DNA from: Aquitalea magnusonii
GTDB lineage: Bacteria > Pseudomonadota > Gammaproteobacteria > Burkholderiales > Chromobacteriaceae
Length of the DNA stretch: 64,000 nucleotides
Direction of reading: 5' to 3'
NCBI RefSeq assembly: GCF_003202035.1
Contig: NZ_QJKC01000013.1
Coordinates: forward strand, 62,001 to 126,000
Shown: piece by piece, positions 1 to 8,129 of the stretch
Layout of the letters: each line of letters starts with the position of its first letter
Numbering within the stretch: position 1 is the first letter of the stretch
Position numbers and translations under genes: made by a program
The notes under the pieces: generated by a model
The model's input: only the letters and a program-made list of their open reading frames with translations
The model's database searches: none
What the model was told of the DNA's origin: nothing

Positions 1-681
1 TTTCCTGATGCCAAGCAACGGTTGCGCAAGGTATTGAAACTGTTTGATAGCTTGATCGTATCAACAGAGCCGCTGGCTGAATTTACCAAGACCATGATCG
101 ATGATCGTCGAGTCATCCCTAATCGCTTAAGCAGGGCAAAGTGGGGTGGATTGCAGTCTTCTCGTCGCAGCGGTGCCAAACCTCGTGTAGGTTGGGTTGG
201 TGCCTCTCAGCACCGTGGAGACCTAGAGTTGCTGTTGTCTGTCATACAGGAAACTGCTGCCGAAGTGGATTGGGTTTTCATGGGGATGTGTTTGCCGCAG
301 TTTCGCCCGTATGTGGCCGAGGTGCATCATGCGGTTCCGTTTGAGCAGTATCCTGCCGCAGTGGCGCGGCTGAACCTTGATCTTGCCGTGGCTCCTCTCG
401 AAATTAATGCCTTCAATGTGGCTAAAAGCAACTTGAGACTGCTGGAGTACGGTGCCATGGCTTGGCCGGTGGTGTGTTCAGATATCTTCCCCTATCAGAC
501 CAATGACGCACCTGTCTGCCGGGTGCCGAACAATCCCGCTGCTTGGGTCAGCGCGATACGTGAACGTGTGCATGACCTTGATGCGGCTGCTCAAGAAGGG
601 GATGCCTTGCGACGGTGGGTGGAGCGTGATTACTGGCTGGAAGACCATCTGGAGGATTGGTTTGCCGCCTTGAGTGGCTAG
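1..681 (+). CDS. Glycosyltransferase, C-terminal part (partial)
   Basis: The frame is open at base 1 and stops at TAG 679-681, so about 226 C-terminal residues are seen. The segment GWVGASQHRGDLELL followed by a Rossmann-like stretch, and a late segment LRLLEYGAMAWPVVCSD, look like the second, nucleotide-sugar-binding half of a GT-B glycosyltransferase, where a conserved acidic residue sits before a Gly-Ala pair. The gene ends about 100 bases before the flagellin gene. Glycosyltransferases beside fliC often glycosylate flagellin, but this role is inferred from position only. The true start and any other domains lie outside the window. Confidence 0.7.
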   Translation, partial: FPDAKQRLRKVLKLFDSLIVSTEPLAEFTKTMIDDRRVIPNRLSRAKWGGLQSSRRSGAKPRVGWVGASQHRGDLELLLSVIQETAAEVDWVFMGMCLPQFRPYVAEVHHAVPFEQYPAAVARLNLDLAVAPLEINAFNVAKSNLRLLEYGAMAWPVVCSDIFPYQTNDAPVCRVPNNPAAWVSAIRERVHDLDAAAQEGDALRRWVERDYWLEDHLEDWFAALSG

Positions 682-707
682 TTGTCAAAAAAAAGCAGGC
701 AGGGGGC

Positions 708-734
708 TAAAGTTCGCAAACCGGGTGACGATAA
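708..734 (+). promoter_or_regulatory. Sigma-28 (FliA) promoter of the flagellin gene
   Basis: TAAAGTTC at 708-715, an 11-base spacer, and GACGATAA at 727-734. The enterobacterial FliA consensus is TAAAGTTT-N11-GCCGATAA, so 14 of 16 bases match with exact spacing. It lies about 50 bases before the flagellin start, as expected for a class 3 flagellar promoter. Confidence 0.88.
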
Positions 735-783
735 CTAGTCAAGGTCAGCAACTTCGCCCCCGAATGCTCTAAGGAGAATCATC

Positions 784-1632
784 ATGGCACTTACCGTCAA
801 CACCAATATTGCGTCGCTCACCGCGCAGAACAACCTGAGCAACTCCAGCACCTCGCTGAATTTGTCCTTGCAACGCCTGTCCTCCGGTCTGCGCGTAAAC
901 AGTGCCAAGGATGATGCTGCCGGTCTGGCCATTTCCCAGACCCTTACCTCGGCCATTCGCGGTAACAACCAGGCCATCCGTAACGCCAATGACGGTATTT
1001 CCGTGGGCCAGACGGCTGAAGGCGCGCTGGGCCAGATTGCCAACAACCTGCAGCGTATCCGTGAAATTGCCACCCAGTCTGCCAACGGCTCGGTCAGCGA
1101 CACTAACCGTTCGCAGCTGCAAAAAGAAGTGGACCAGCTGACCCAGGAAATTTCGCGTATCGTTCAAACGACTCAGTTTAACGGTACGTCTTTGCTGTCA
1201 GGTGGCTCTACACTGACTTTCCAGGTGGGTTCGTCCGGTGACGCTTCTAACCAAGTTTCCATCTCGTCAACCGATCTGACATCGGCCGGTACGCTGAATG
1301 CTTATAATTCGTCGCTGACGAATACGGGCACGATTGATGTTACTTCGCAAGCAAAGGCGTCCGGCGTATTGTCCGCGCTTGATGCTGATATCTCGGAAGT
1401 ATCGAATATCCGTTCCACCTTCGGTGCGGTACAAAACCGTTTTGACGCTGTGGTGGCCAACCTGCAAAACTATGTCACCAACCTGACTGCCGCCAACAGC
1501 CGTATTGTTGACGTAGACTTCGCTGCGGAAACGGCTAACCTGACCAAGAACCAGATTCTGCAACAGGCTGGTACTTCCATCCTGAAACAGGCCAACTCGC
1601 TGTCGCAGTCGGCACTGACTCTGCTGCAGTAA
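784..1632 (+). CDS. fliC: Flagellin
   Basis: Structural subunit of the flagellar filament, exported by the flagellar type III system. At 282 residues it is a short flagellin. The N-terminal D0/D1 region (about residues 1-140, with MALTVNTN, LSSGLRVNSAKDDAAGLAI and NDGISVGQTAEGAL) and the C-terminal D1/D0 region (about 200-282, ending ALTLLQ) are well conserved. The variable middle is only about 50 Ser/Thr/Asn-rich residues, so outer D2/D3 domains are essentially absent. An AAGGAG at 771-776 precedes the ATG. A sigma-28 promoter lies upstream and flaG, fliD and fliS follow. A glycosyltransferase next door makes the Ser/Thr-rich centre a candidate modification region (inference). Confidence 0.97.
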   Translation: MALTVNTNIASLTAQNNLSNSSTSLNLSLQRLSSGLRVNSAKDDAAGLAISQTLTSAIRGNNQAIRNANDGISVGQTAEGALGQIANNLQRIREIATQSANGSVSDTNRSQLQKEVDQLTQEISRIVQTTQFNGTSLLSGGSTLTFQVGSSGDASNQVSISSTDLTSAGTLNAYNSSLTNTGTIDVTSQAKASGVLSALDADISEVSNIRSTFGAVQNRFDAVVANLQNYVTNLTAANSRIVDVDFAAETANLTKNQILQQAGTSILKQANSLSQSALTLLQ

Positions 1633-1660
1633 GCTACACTGAAGCCATAAGCTGAAGAAT

Positions 1661-1690
1661 CGGCCTCGGTTGGCATGCTAACCGGGGCCG
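1661..1690 (+). terminator. Hairpin after fliC, possible terminator or mRNA-stabilising stem
   Basis: CGGCCTCGGTT (1661-1671) pairs with AACCGGGGCCG (1680-1690) with one mismatch and a short loop. No T-run follows, so this may be a partial terminator or a 3' stabilising hairpin that lets flagellin mRNA outlast the flaG-fliD part. Confidence 0.5.
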
Positions 1691-1710
1691 TCTGCACAGG
1701 AGTAGTTGCC

Positions 1711-2136
1711 ATGCAAATATCATCAACGAATGGTCCGGTCCTGCCTTTGGCGACCACCCCGACGGCGCGTCAGCAAAATCAGCTGATCCAGGGTAATACT
1801 GCTGATGCCACGGCAAGTTCGGTTCTGCCCAACTCGACAGCAGGCGTGACGGCGGTGGGGCAAAGCCAGGCACAAAATGCTTCCAGTGACGGAACTCAGC
1901 AAAAGAAACCCGATCCACAAGAGCTGCAGAATTCGGTCAAACAGCTGAATGATGTAGCCAAGCTTTATTCCAGTCAGTTAGAGTTCTCTGTCGATAAAGA
2001 CACCAATATTCAGGTCGTCAAGGTGGTCGATCAGGAAACCAAGAAAGTGATCCGCCAGATCCCTTCGGAAGATGCCATTCGTATCGCCAAGGCAATCGGC
2101 GACTTCAAGGGTTTGCTGCTCAAGGACAAAGCCTGA
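1711..2136 (+). CDS. flaG: FlaG family flagellar protein
   Basis: Small protein (141 residues) of the FlaG family, found between flagellin and fliD genes in many polar flagellates and linked to filament length or cap function. The N-terminal half is low-complexity (Thr, Gln, Ser, Ala). The conserved FlaG domain is in the C-terminal half, with LEFSVDKDTNIQVVKVVD followed by a KKVIRQIPSEDAIRIAK segment. The frame extends further upstream, but ATG 1711 has AGGAG at 1698-1702 with 8-base spacing, while the upstream ATG at 1675 lies inside the preceding hairpin; 1711 is preferred. Confidence 0.9.
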   Translation: MQISSTNGPVLPLATTPTARQQNQLIQGNTADATASSVLPNSTAGVTAVGQSQAQNASSDGTQQKKPDPQELQNSVKQLNDVAKLYSSQLEFSVDKDTNIQVVKVVDQETKKVIRQIPSEDAIRIAKAIGDFKGLLLKDKA

Positions 2137-2145
2137 CGCCGATAG
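2119..2145 (+). promoter_or_regulatory. Possible weak sigma-28 promoter before fliD
   Basis: GCCGATAG at 2138-2145 resembles the FliA -10 element GCCGATAA. A TCAAGG-like -35 lies upstream at about 2120, but the spacer is one base short of the usual 11 and the -35 is poor. fliD may also be read from the fliC promoter. Confidence 0.25.
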
Positions 2146-2173
2146 TATTCAGTATCCAAGGAGGTAGTGCCCA

Positions 2174-3532
2174 ATGGCTTCCATCACGACTAGTGTCGGC
2201 TCGCTGGATGTACAGTCTATTGTCAGCCAGTTGATGACCATCGAGCAGCAGCCTCTGCAAGCCAGCCAGCAACGTTCCAGCAAATACAATACCCAACTGA
2301 GCTCGATCGGCCAGATCAGCTCGGCCCTGTCCGCCTTGCAGACGGCCTCCGGCAAGATCTCGACCGGTGCATTCCTGCAGCAATTCAAGGCCAGCTCCAC
2401 GGATACCAGTATTGCCAATGTCACCACCACCACCGGTGGCGTGGCCGGCAGTTATACGCTCAACGTGACCCAGCTGGCCAAACCCCGCCAGCTGGTGTTC
2501 GACCAGTTTGCCGGCCAGGCGGTGACCGACCCCAAAGCGACCTTGAGTGGAGCGCCCACTTCGCTGACGCTCACCGTTGCCGGCAAGGATAACGTGATCA
2601 ACCTGACGCCCAGTGCAACTGATACCGTCAGCCTGCAGTCCATTTCCGACCGTATCAATCAGAGCGGTGCCGGGGTGAATGCATCGGTGGTGCAAAACAA
2701 TGGCCAGTACAAACTGGTGCTGGCTTCTGCCGTTTCCGGCAGTGACAATACTTTCAGTATCAAGGCTGGTGGCAGCGACTCCGGCAGCACCAGCGGCTCC
2801 AGCCTGGCTGGCCTGACGCAAAGTGCCACTGCCGCCAGCGAATCGGCCGCGGCCAGCGATGCCTTGCTGAGCGTCAACGGTGTCAGTGTCTCTTCTGGTA
2901 GCAACCATCTGACCAACGTCATTACCGGTGTCAATGTCGACATTACCAAGCTGGGGCAGGCTACCGTCACCATGGCCTCGGACAGCAGTGGCATTGCGGC
3001 TTCGCTGCAAGGTTTTGTCGATGCCTACAATCAGGTGAAATCTGCGGTAGACTCGGCACGTTCCGGCAGTCTGAAGGCCAATGCATCGGTACTGTCCATC
3101 CAGCAAAAGCTGACCGGCATCCTGAGTACGCCGGTTCCGGGTGTGGATGCCAATTCTTCCTATGCCTACCTGTCGCAGGCCGGGATTTCCATTCAGAAGG
3201 ATGGCACGCTCAAGCTGGACCAGACCGCCTTCAACAAGGCGCTGAGCGCCAATCCCAGTGCGGTGGCCAATCTGTTTGGCAATACCGCCAGCACCGGCTT
3301 TGGTGATCGCCTGAGCAGAGCGGTGAATGATCTGCTCGGCCCCAATGGTGTGATTGAAACCAGCAAGACTTCCATCAATAGCCTGATTAGCTCAGAGACC
3401 AGCTATCAAACCAGCATGAGCGCCAAGCTGAGTGCACGGCAGGCTCAATATACCCAGCAATACACAGCGTTGAATGCCGTATTGTCGAAAATGCAGCAAT
3501 CGACCAGCAACTTGTCCGGCCTGTTGGCCTAA
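2174..3532 (+). CDS. fliD: Flagellar hook-associated protein 2 (filament cap)
   Basis: Caps the growing filament and directs flagellin insertion. 452 residues, usual for FliD. The N-terminal FliD_N region (about 1-105) starts with a Gly-Leu/Val-rich segment and LMTIEQQPL. The central part is Ser/Thr/Gly-rich, and the C-terminal FliD_C region (about 210-440) contains LQGFVDAYNQV and a long coiled-coil-like end that matches the flagellin D0 packing role. AAGGAGG is at 2159-2165 before the ATG. It is followed 24 bases later by fliS, its usual operon partner. Confidence 0.95.
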   Translation: MASITTSVGSLDVQSIVSQLMTIEQQPLQASQQRSSKYNTQLSSIGQISSALSALQTASGKISTGAFLQQFKASSTDTSIANVTTTTGGVAGSYTLNVTQLAKPRQLVFDQFAGQAVTDPKATLSGAPTSLTLTVAGKDNVINLTPSATDTVSLQSISDRINQSGAGVNASVVQNNGQYKLVLASAVSGSDNTFSIKAGGSDSGSTSGSSLAGLTQSATAASESAAASDALLSVNGVSVSSGSNHLTNVITGVNVDITKLGQATVTMASDSSGIAASLQGFVDAYNQVKSAVDSARSGSLKANASVLSIQQKLTGILSTPVPGVDANSSYAYLSQAGISIQKDGTLKLDQTAFNKALSANPSAVANLFGNTASTGFGDRLSRAVNDLLGPNGVIETSKTSINSLISSETSYQTSMSAKLSARQAQYTQQYTALNAVLSKMQQSTSNLSGLLA

Positions 3533-3556
3533 GACAGATAGACACGGTAAAGAACC

Positions 3557-3985
3557 ATGCTGAATTCCAAAATGCTCAAGCAGTTCAACAAGGCCTACGA
3601 AGATGATGCGCTAAAGGCGGCTGTGTATGGCGCCAGCCCAGTCGGCCTCGTCGTGCTACTTTATGAAGGCGCCATCAAGGCCATCGGCCAGGCCACCTAT
3701 GCCATCGAATCACAGCGCTACGATGAAAAGTCCAGGTTGGTCTCCAAGACCATCGACATCATCGATGGCTTGCGTGAATCTCTGGATTTGCAGCAAGACA
3801 ATGAGGCGGTAAAAAACCTGAATGACCTCTACATCTACATGAAGCAGCGTCTGAGCACTGCCAACCTGAAGAATGATCCGGAAATCCTGGCGGAAGTGCG
3901 TCGCCTGCTGGAAACCATTCTGCCGGCCTGGCAAGAGCTCAATCGTTCCAGCATGTCGACCAGTACTGCCAGCAATGCCTACTGA
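3557..3985 (+). CDS. fliS: Flagellar export chaperone FliS
   Basis: Cytoplasmic chaperone that binds the C-terminal D0 helix of flagellin, preventing early polymerisation and delivering it to the export gate. 142 residues. The typical FliS features are AYEDDALKAAVYGASPVGLVVLLYEGA near residues 12-38 (written in parts: AYEDDA, GASPVGLVVLLYEGA), then an all-helical bundle including IIDGLRESLDLQQ and ending with a flexible Ser/Thr tail. It sits between fliD and a fliT-like gene. The ribosome site is weak (GGTAAAGAA), which suits translation coupled to fliD. Confidence 0.93.
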   Translation: MLNSKMLKQFNKAYEDDALKAAVYGASPVGLVVLLYEGAIKAIGQATYAIESQRYDEKSRLVSKTIDIIDGLRESLDLQQDNEAVKNLNDLYIYMKQRLSTANLKNDPEILAEVRRLLETILPAWQELNRSSMSTSTASNAY

Positions 3986-4017
3986 GTCTGCCGCGCCAGT
4001 CACCATCAGGAGTTCCC

Positions 4018-4335
4018 ATGAACACTAGCATCCAGCCCGCGCAAATCGATGCCATGCTCGCGCGGCTGGCGGATGCCCTGGCTGCCTGCGAGGCGCAGGA
4101 TTTTGAATTGGTGACCCGGCTGGCCGCCCAGCAGGAAAGCGAACTGGCGGATTTGTTGCAGCAGTTGCAGCCCATTGCCGCCCACATTCCGGCAGAAACC
4201 CGCGCTAAGCTGCATCAGCTGGTGGCACAGCGCGAGCTGTTGCAACAACAGATTGCCGACTGGATTGCCCGCATGCGCGAAGAAATGCAAACCGTCAGCC
4301 AGAACAGCCGCCTGCTCAAGACCTATTCTTTGTAA
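4018..4335 (+). CDS. fliT: FliT-like flagellar protein
   Basis: Small all-helical protein (105 residues), rich in Gln, Ala and Leu with predicted coiled coils, directly after fliS. In the FliT family such proteins act as export chaperones for FliD and can regulate FlhDC-type activators. Primary sequence conservation of FliT is low, so the call rests on size, helical character (repeated LLQQLQ and LLQQQIADWI blocks) and gene order fliD-fliS-fliT. AGGAG at 4009-4013 (in CAGGAGTTCCC) gives a good start. Confidence 0.75.
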   Translation: MNTSIQPAQIDAMLARLADALAACEAQDFELVTRLAAQQESELADLLQQLQPIAAHIPAETRAKLHQLVAQRELLQQQIADWIARMREEMQTVSQNSRLLKTYSL

Positions 4336-4400
4336 GGCTGGCTTGGGTTGTCGCCGGTTTCACCATACACTTAGAAAAAGTGCAGCGTGAGGTTCACATC

Positions 4401-4757
4401 ATGTCCGGTTCGCTCTTTTTCTACTTGGTCGGCTTGTTACTGCTGGCGCTGGCTGTCGCCTGCGGCTACCTCTACTGGCGTCTGCATCAGCTGGAAGGCC
4501 GGCGCGATAACCTGACAGCCATGTACCTGGATCAGCATCAGCAGCAGATCAGCGCCTTGCAGCGCGATATGGCCCGACTCATGGCCCGGCTCGAACAACA
4601 GTCGCGCAGTGAGCCGGCCGTGCTCAGCCCCTACAACCAGGCCATCGAAATGATCAAGCAGGGCATGCCCGCCGCAGAAGTCGCGATGCAATGCGGCATT
4701 TCGCGCAGCGAAGCCGAACTGATCGTCTCGTTGTACCGCAATAATTCCACCTCATGA
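4401..4757 (+). CDS. DUF2802 domain protein, membrane-anchored
   Basis: 118 residues. Residues 3-27 form one strongly hydrophobic membrane segment, followed by a Gln-rich coiled coil (about 30-75) and a C-terminal DUF2802 helix-turn-helix-like block with MIKQGMPAAEVAMQCGISRSEAELI. DUF2802 genes are common in polar-flagellum and chemotaxis loci, but their biochemical role is not known. GTG 4380 would add seven residues; ATG 4401 places the membrane segment at the N-terminus as usual and is preferred. Its last four bases overlap the next start (ATGA), so the two are translationally coupled. Confidence 0.8.
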   Translation: MSGSLFFYLVGLLLLALAVACGYLYWRLHQLEGRRDNLTAMYLDQHQQQISALQRDMARLMARLEQQSRSEPAVLSPYNQAIEMIKQGMPAAEVAMQCGISRSEAELIVSLYRNNSTS

Positions 4758-5800
4758 TTCCATCCCTGCCGCCCGCGATCACCACCGGCACCCTGGCGCC
4801 GCAAACCGTTTCCTCCGTTCGCCTGTTGCTGGAGGGGGGACGGGCGCTGCTGGATGCCAGCGTACTGCCGGCCAAGCTGCCGCCATTGATGCTGGGCGAG
4901 CAGGTGGATGCCCAGGTTGTCGACAGCAAGGATAATGGTCAGCAGCTGTCGGTGCTGATCAAGAACAGCCTGTTCAACCTGATCGTGCCGCAAGGCATGA
5001 CGGTCAGTGGCAATACCCTGTCGCTGAAAGTGGCGACACTGAGCCCGACTCTCAGCTTTGCCCTGCAGGAGCAGGGCAAGGAGATGGCGCAAGATGGCTC
5101 GGTCGAAGTGCAATTGAGCCCAGCTTCCAAGTACCTCACCGGCATGTTGCAGACCAGCAAGCCCGGCTTGCCGGCGGCCGATCTCAGCCTGGATGCCTCC
5201 ACCCAGACCCCGGCCAATCTGGCACAGCATCTCAAGAACAATGTCAGCCAGAGCGGTTTGTTTTATGAATCCCACCTCAAGGAATGGCTGGATGGCCGTA
5301 ACAGCCTGAACCAGGTGCAGCAAGAGCCGCAGTCGCGCCTGCTCAGCAAGCTGAATGACGAACTGGCCAGCAACGCGGCCAATAACAGCTCAGGTACGCT
5401 GAGTCCCAGAACCGTGGCACCGGAACTGGCCAACCTGGTACAGCGCCAGCTGGATATCGTGGAAAACCAGCAGCTGCAGCTCAATGGCTATGCCTGGCCG
5501 GGACAGCCCATGCAATTGCAGATCCAGCAGGAAGAAACCCATGAGCGCACCGGCAGCCTTGGTGCTGACGAGGCGGGTGTGTGGAGCACTTCCTTGTCGC
5601 TCAAGCTGCCGGCCTTGGGCGGCTTGTCAGCACGGGTGCGGCTGGTGGGCCAGAATGTGCAGGTATCCTTTGTGGCGGAAGAAGACGAGGCCGGTGGCCT
5701 GATCCAGCAACATGCTGCGCAGTTGCAAAGCGGCATGGAAGCCGCCGGGCTGACACTGGCCAACCTGATGGTGAAACATGGCACAGTCTCCCAAGACTGA
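4754..5800 (+). CDS. fliK: FliK-like flagellar hook-length control protein
   Basis: 348 residues. The N-terminal two thirds are low-complexity and variable (Pro, Gln, Ser, Leu). The C-terminal region (about 255-345) has the Flg_hook fold signature: WSTSLSLKLPALGGLSARVRLVGQNVQVSF, given here as WSTSLSLKLPALGGL and VRLVGQNVQVSF, then LQSGMEAAGLTLANLMV. That domain meets FlhB to switch export specificity when the hook is long enough. The start overlaps DUF2802 (ATGA) and the end overlaps the FlhB-like gene by 23 bases. Another main fliK may exist elsewhere in the genome, so this could be a paralogue. Confidence 0.75.
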   Translation: MIPSLPPAITTGTLAPQTVSSVRLLLEGGRALLDASVLPAKLPPLMLGEQVDAQVVDSKDNGQQLSVLIKNSLFNLIVPQGMTVSGNTLSLKVATLSPTLSFALQEQGKEMAQDGSVEVQLSPASKYLTGMLQTSKPGLPAADLSLDASTQTPANLAQHLKNNVSQSGLFYESHLKEWLDGRNSLNQVQQEPQSRLLSKLNDELASNAANNSSGTLSPRTVAPELANLVQRQLDIVENQQLQLNGYAWPGQPMQLQIQQEETHERTGSLGADEAGVWSTSLSLKLPALGGLSARVRLVGQNVQVSFVAEEDEAGGLIQQHAAQLQSGMEAAGLTLANLMVKHGTVSQD

Positions 5801-6119
5801 AGAAGGCCGCAAGTCGGCCGTTGCCCTGGCCTACCGCGAGGGACAGCGCTCACCTACCGTGGTGGCCAAAGGCTATGGCCAGCTGGCCGAGCGCATCATT
5901 GACCGGGCCAAGGATGCGGGTGTTTTCGTGCACGATTCGCCCGAGCTGGTGTCCTTGTTGATGCAGGTTGATCTGGACCGGCATATTCCTGAAGAACTCT
6001 ATCGCGCCGTCGCCGAAATTCTGGCCTTTGTCTATTTCCTGGAAAACAAGGCGACCGGTGCCGATTTCGAATTCGAATCCTGGTTGGCCGGGCGACGCAA
6101 TCAACAGCCATCCGGCTGA
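5778..6119 (+). CDS. Stand-alone FlhB C-terminal-domain protein (FlhX type)
   Basis: 113 residues matching only the cytoplasmic C-domain of FlhB/YscU export-switch proteins: SPTVVAKGYGQLAERI, the PELVSLLMQVDLDRHIPEEL-type block and AVAEILAFVYFLE. FlhB's membrane half is missing. The autocleavage motif NPTH is absent: the aligned position reads GRKS before AVALAYREG. It overlaps the FliK-like gene by 23 bases. Such FlhX proteins can support or replace the FlhB C-domain in some bacteria (family knowledge). Here the fliK-like neighbour suggests a role in the hook-to-filament export switch (inference). Confidence 0.82.
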   Translation: MAQSPKTEEGRKSAVALAYREGQRSPTVVAKGYGQLAERIIDRAKDAGVFVHDSPELVSLLMQVDLDRHIPEELYRAVAEILAFVYFLENKATGADFEFESWLAGRRNQQPSG

Positions 6120-6225
6120 TGCCCTGCATGCCCGCTGGCCGTGTGCTTTATTCTCAATGCTTACCCTTCAAACCTGCGCTTTGCGCTAATCTTATGCTTT
6201 ACCTTCGCATACAGCTGGAGTGGAT

Positions 6226-7092
6226 ATGAAAGTCGGTTATATCGGACTGGGCATCATGGGCCTGCCTTGCGTTTTGAACCTGTTGAAAGCCGGACATGCG
6301 GTCAGCGTCTGGTCGCGCCGGCCTGACAGCGCCGTAGCCGCACTGGCCGCCGGAGCCAGCTGGGCAGACAGCCCGGCACAACTGGCGGCCCAGGTGGAAG
6401 TGCTGGTCAGCAATGTCTCCGATACCGGCGATGTGGAACAGGTGCTGCTGGGCGAGCACGGCGCCGTGCATGGCGCGCAAGCGGGCTTGGTGTGCGTCGA
6501 CATGAGCACCATCTCCCCGATTGGTGCGCGTGACATTGCCGCGCGTCTGGCCGCGGCTGGTGTGGATTTTCTGGATTGCCCGGTATCCGGTGGTCAGGTG
6601 GGCGCTGTGAATGGCAGCCTTACCATCATGGTGGGCGGCAAGGCCGAGGCGCTGGCCAAAGTACGGCCGGTACTGGAGGCGATGGGCAAGACCATCACCC
6701 ATATCGGTGATTCCGGTGCCGGCCAGGTGGCCAAGGCCTGCAACCAGATTGCCGTTGGTGTGGGCGTGGCGGCGGTGGCCGAGGTCATGAAGCTGGCCAA
6801 GGCCTGCGGCGTTGACCCGGCACCGGTCCGCGAGGCGCTGCTGGGGGGCTTTGCCCAAAGCCGGGTACTGGATATCCATGGCCAGCGCATGATTGATGAC
6901 AACTATGCCCCCGGTTTCAAGGCCCATTTGCATCTGAAAGACATGGGCATTGTGCTGGATACTGCCCGCCAGCTGGGTATTCGACTGCCAGAAGCCGAGC
7001 GCGTAGCCGGCTTGATCGGCCAGCTGGTCGAGCAAGGCGAGGGCGAACTGGACTCCGCCGCCATTGCCCGCCTGATCTGGCAGCAGAATTAA
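6226..7092 (+). CDS. 2-hydroxy-3-oxopropionate reductase / 3-hydroxyisobutyrate dehydrogenase family
   Basis: NAD(P)-dependent beta-hydroxyacid dehydrogenase, 288 residues. The Rossmann motif GLGIMG is at residues 7-12, the substrate loop is DCPVSGGQVGA at about 120-130, and the catalytic lysine is in GAGQVAKACNQI at about 165-176. A C-terminal helical domain carries HLKDMGI. The closest family members are tartronate-semialdehyde reductases (GarR/GlxR), but 3-hydroxyisobutyrate or succinic-semialdehyde reductases share all these motifs, so the substrate is not fixed. Start: ATG 6226 follows GGAG at 6217-6220; GTG 6220 overlaps that site. It appears to be a single-gene unit. Confidence 0.88.
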   Translation: MKVGYIGLGIMGLPCVLNLLKAGHAVSVWSRRPDSAVAALAAGASWADSPAQLAAQVEVLVSNVSDTGDVEQVLLGEHGAVHGAQAGLVCVDMSTISPIGARDIAARLAAAGVDFLDCPVSGGQVGAVNGSLTIMVGGKAEALAKVRPVLEAMGKTITHIGDSGAGQVAKACNQIAVGVGVAAVAEVMKLAKACGVDPAPVREALLGGFAQSRVLDIHGQRMIDDNYAPGFKAHLHLKDMGIVLDTARQLGIRLPEAERVAGLIGQLVEQGEGELDSAAIARLIWQQN

Positions 7093-7142
7093 GCTGCTTG
7101 CCGGCTTGGCCGGCTCCGGGGCAGCTTGCCTGGCATGAGACG

Positions 7143-7168
7143 CAGAACCCCGCCTTGGCGGGGTTCTG
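7143..7168. terminator. Terminator-like hairpin between convergent genes
   Basis: A perfect 12-base-pair stem: CAGAACCCCGCC (7143-7154), two-base loop, GGCGGGGTTCTG (7157-7168). No long T-run follows on either strand. Its position between the reductase gene and the convergent DUF1272 gene fits a shared terminator. Confidence 0.6.
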
Positions 7169-7331
7169 TGCTTGCGCTGGGCCGGCGCTTGAGACCTGCT
7201 ACCGCACCGGCGCCTCCTTGCCCTGAGCGGTTACGGTCTGCCTTGGCGTGCTGGGGCCGGGTTCTCGGCACAGTGTGGTCAGCGGCCGCAAGTCTGTGGG
7301 GCTGCTGCTGTGTCAGCAGGGCAGGGTCAGC

Positions 7332-7622
7332 TCAGTCCCGTTGCCGCTCTGCCAGCCACCGGGCGTGTTCCGCCAAGTCCACCGGGCGATACACCTCATG
7401 CTGGCTGGCCGGGTAGTGCTGCAGATCATTATCATGCCGGCCATGGCTGGCCGGGCGTAGCGGGCGCGGGCTGAAGCCACCGCCACAATTGGGACAGACC
7501 TGCTGCAGCAAGGCCACGCAGTCTGCGCAAAAGGTACATTCGAATGAACAGATGCGCGCATCGGACGATTCGGGCGGCAGCGGTGTACGGCAGTGTTCAC
7601 AGTTCGGGCGAAGTTCCAGCAT
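7332..7622 (-). CDS. DUF1272 zinc-ribbon-like protein
   Basis: 96 residues starting MLELRPNCEHC. Six or more cysteines in CxxC-type pairs (PNCEHC, CSFECTFCADC, CPNCGG) make a DUF1272 zinc-binding module, probably structural. The function of the family is unknown. The C-terminal part is His/Arg-rich and less conserved. An upstream in-frame start would add nine residues, but on the minus strand AGGAG sits a few bases before the ATG at 7622, so that start is chosen. It is convergent with the reductase gene. Confidence 0.85.
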   Translation of the reverse strand: MLELRPNCEHCRTPLPPESSDARICSFECTFCADCVALLQQVCPNCGGGFSPRPLRPASHGRHDNDLQHYPASQHEVYRPVDLAEHARWLAERQRD

Positions 7623-7889
7623 GTTCAAGTCTCCTGATGATCCATTCATAGCCTAACTGCCATGTTGGCGGCGGAACAGGTCAGGCCCGGACATGATGCC
7701 GCCAAAACCGGACAGCCTTGTCCGCAGGGCAGGGATGATCACGGCGGTGCCTCGCCGTGTGGCGGGGGATGGAGCGAGGTCGACCGGATGGGCTCGCGCT
7801 CGGCGCGCTGGCGCATTCCTGTGGCATGGATTGCTGAACGATATGCCGGTTGCGGTACTCTAACGCTGTCTGACAAGCAGGAGGCCGCC

Positions 7890-8129
7890 ATGGATGCCAT
7901 TGATATTCTGGTCCTGATGAAAAACCGCCAGCCGCCAGAACCCGTCAGCCTGTCCGCCATTCCCCTGCTCATGGCGCAGGCCATTGCCGAGGTTGCGGTG
8001 AAATTGACTGTGACGGAACTGGACAAGCTGGTCAGCGTCGGTGCCGCCCTGTATGCCCACGAACAGGATGCGTGCTTCAGCAGTGTCGCCGCCGACTTGC
8101 TGGCCAAGCAGCTTAACGAAGAGTCTTGA
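7890..8129 (+). CDS. Small hypothetical protein
   Basis: 79 residues beginning MDAIDILVLMKNRQPPEP, with a strong AGGAGG at 7879-7884 before the ATG. The frame stays open further upstream, but no better ribosome site was found. It is mostly helical, acidic and without membrane segments or recognised motifs. The stop overlaps the end of the convergent lipoprotein gene by 17 bases. I do not recognise the family. The strong ribosome site supports it as a real gene. Confidence 0.6.
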   Translation: MDAIDILVLMKNRQPPEPVSLSAIPLLMAQAIAEVAVKLTVTELDKLVSVGAALYAHEQDACFSSVAADLLAKQLNEES

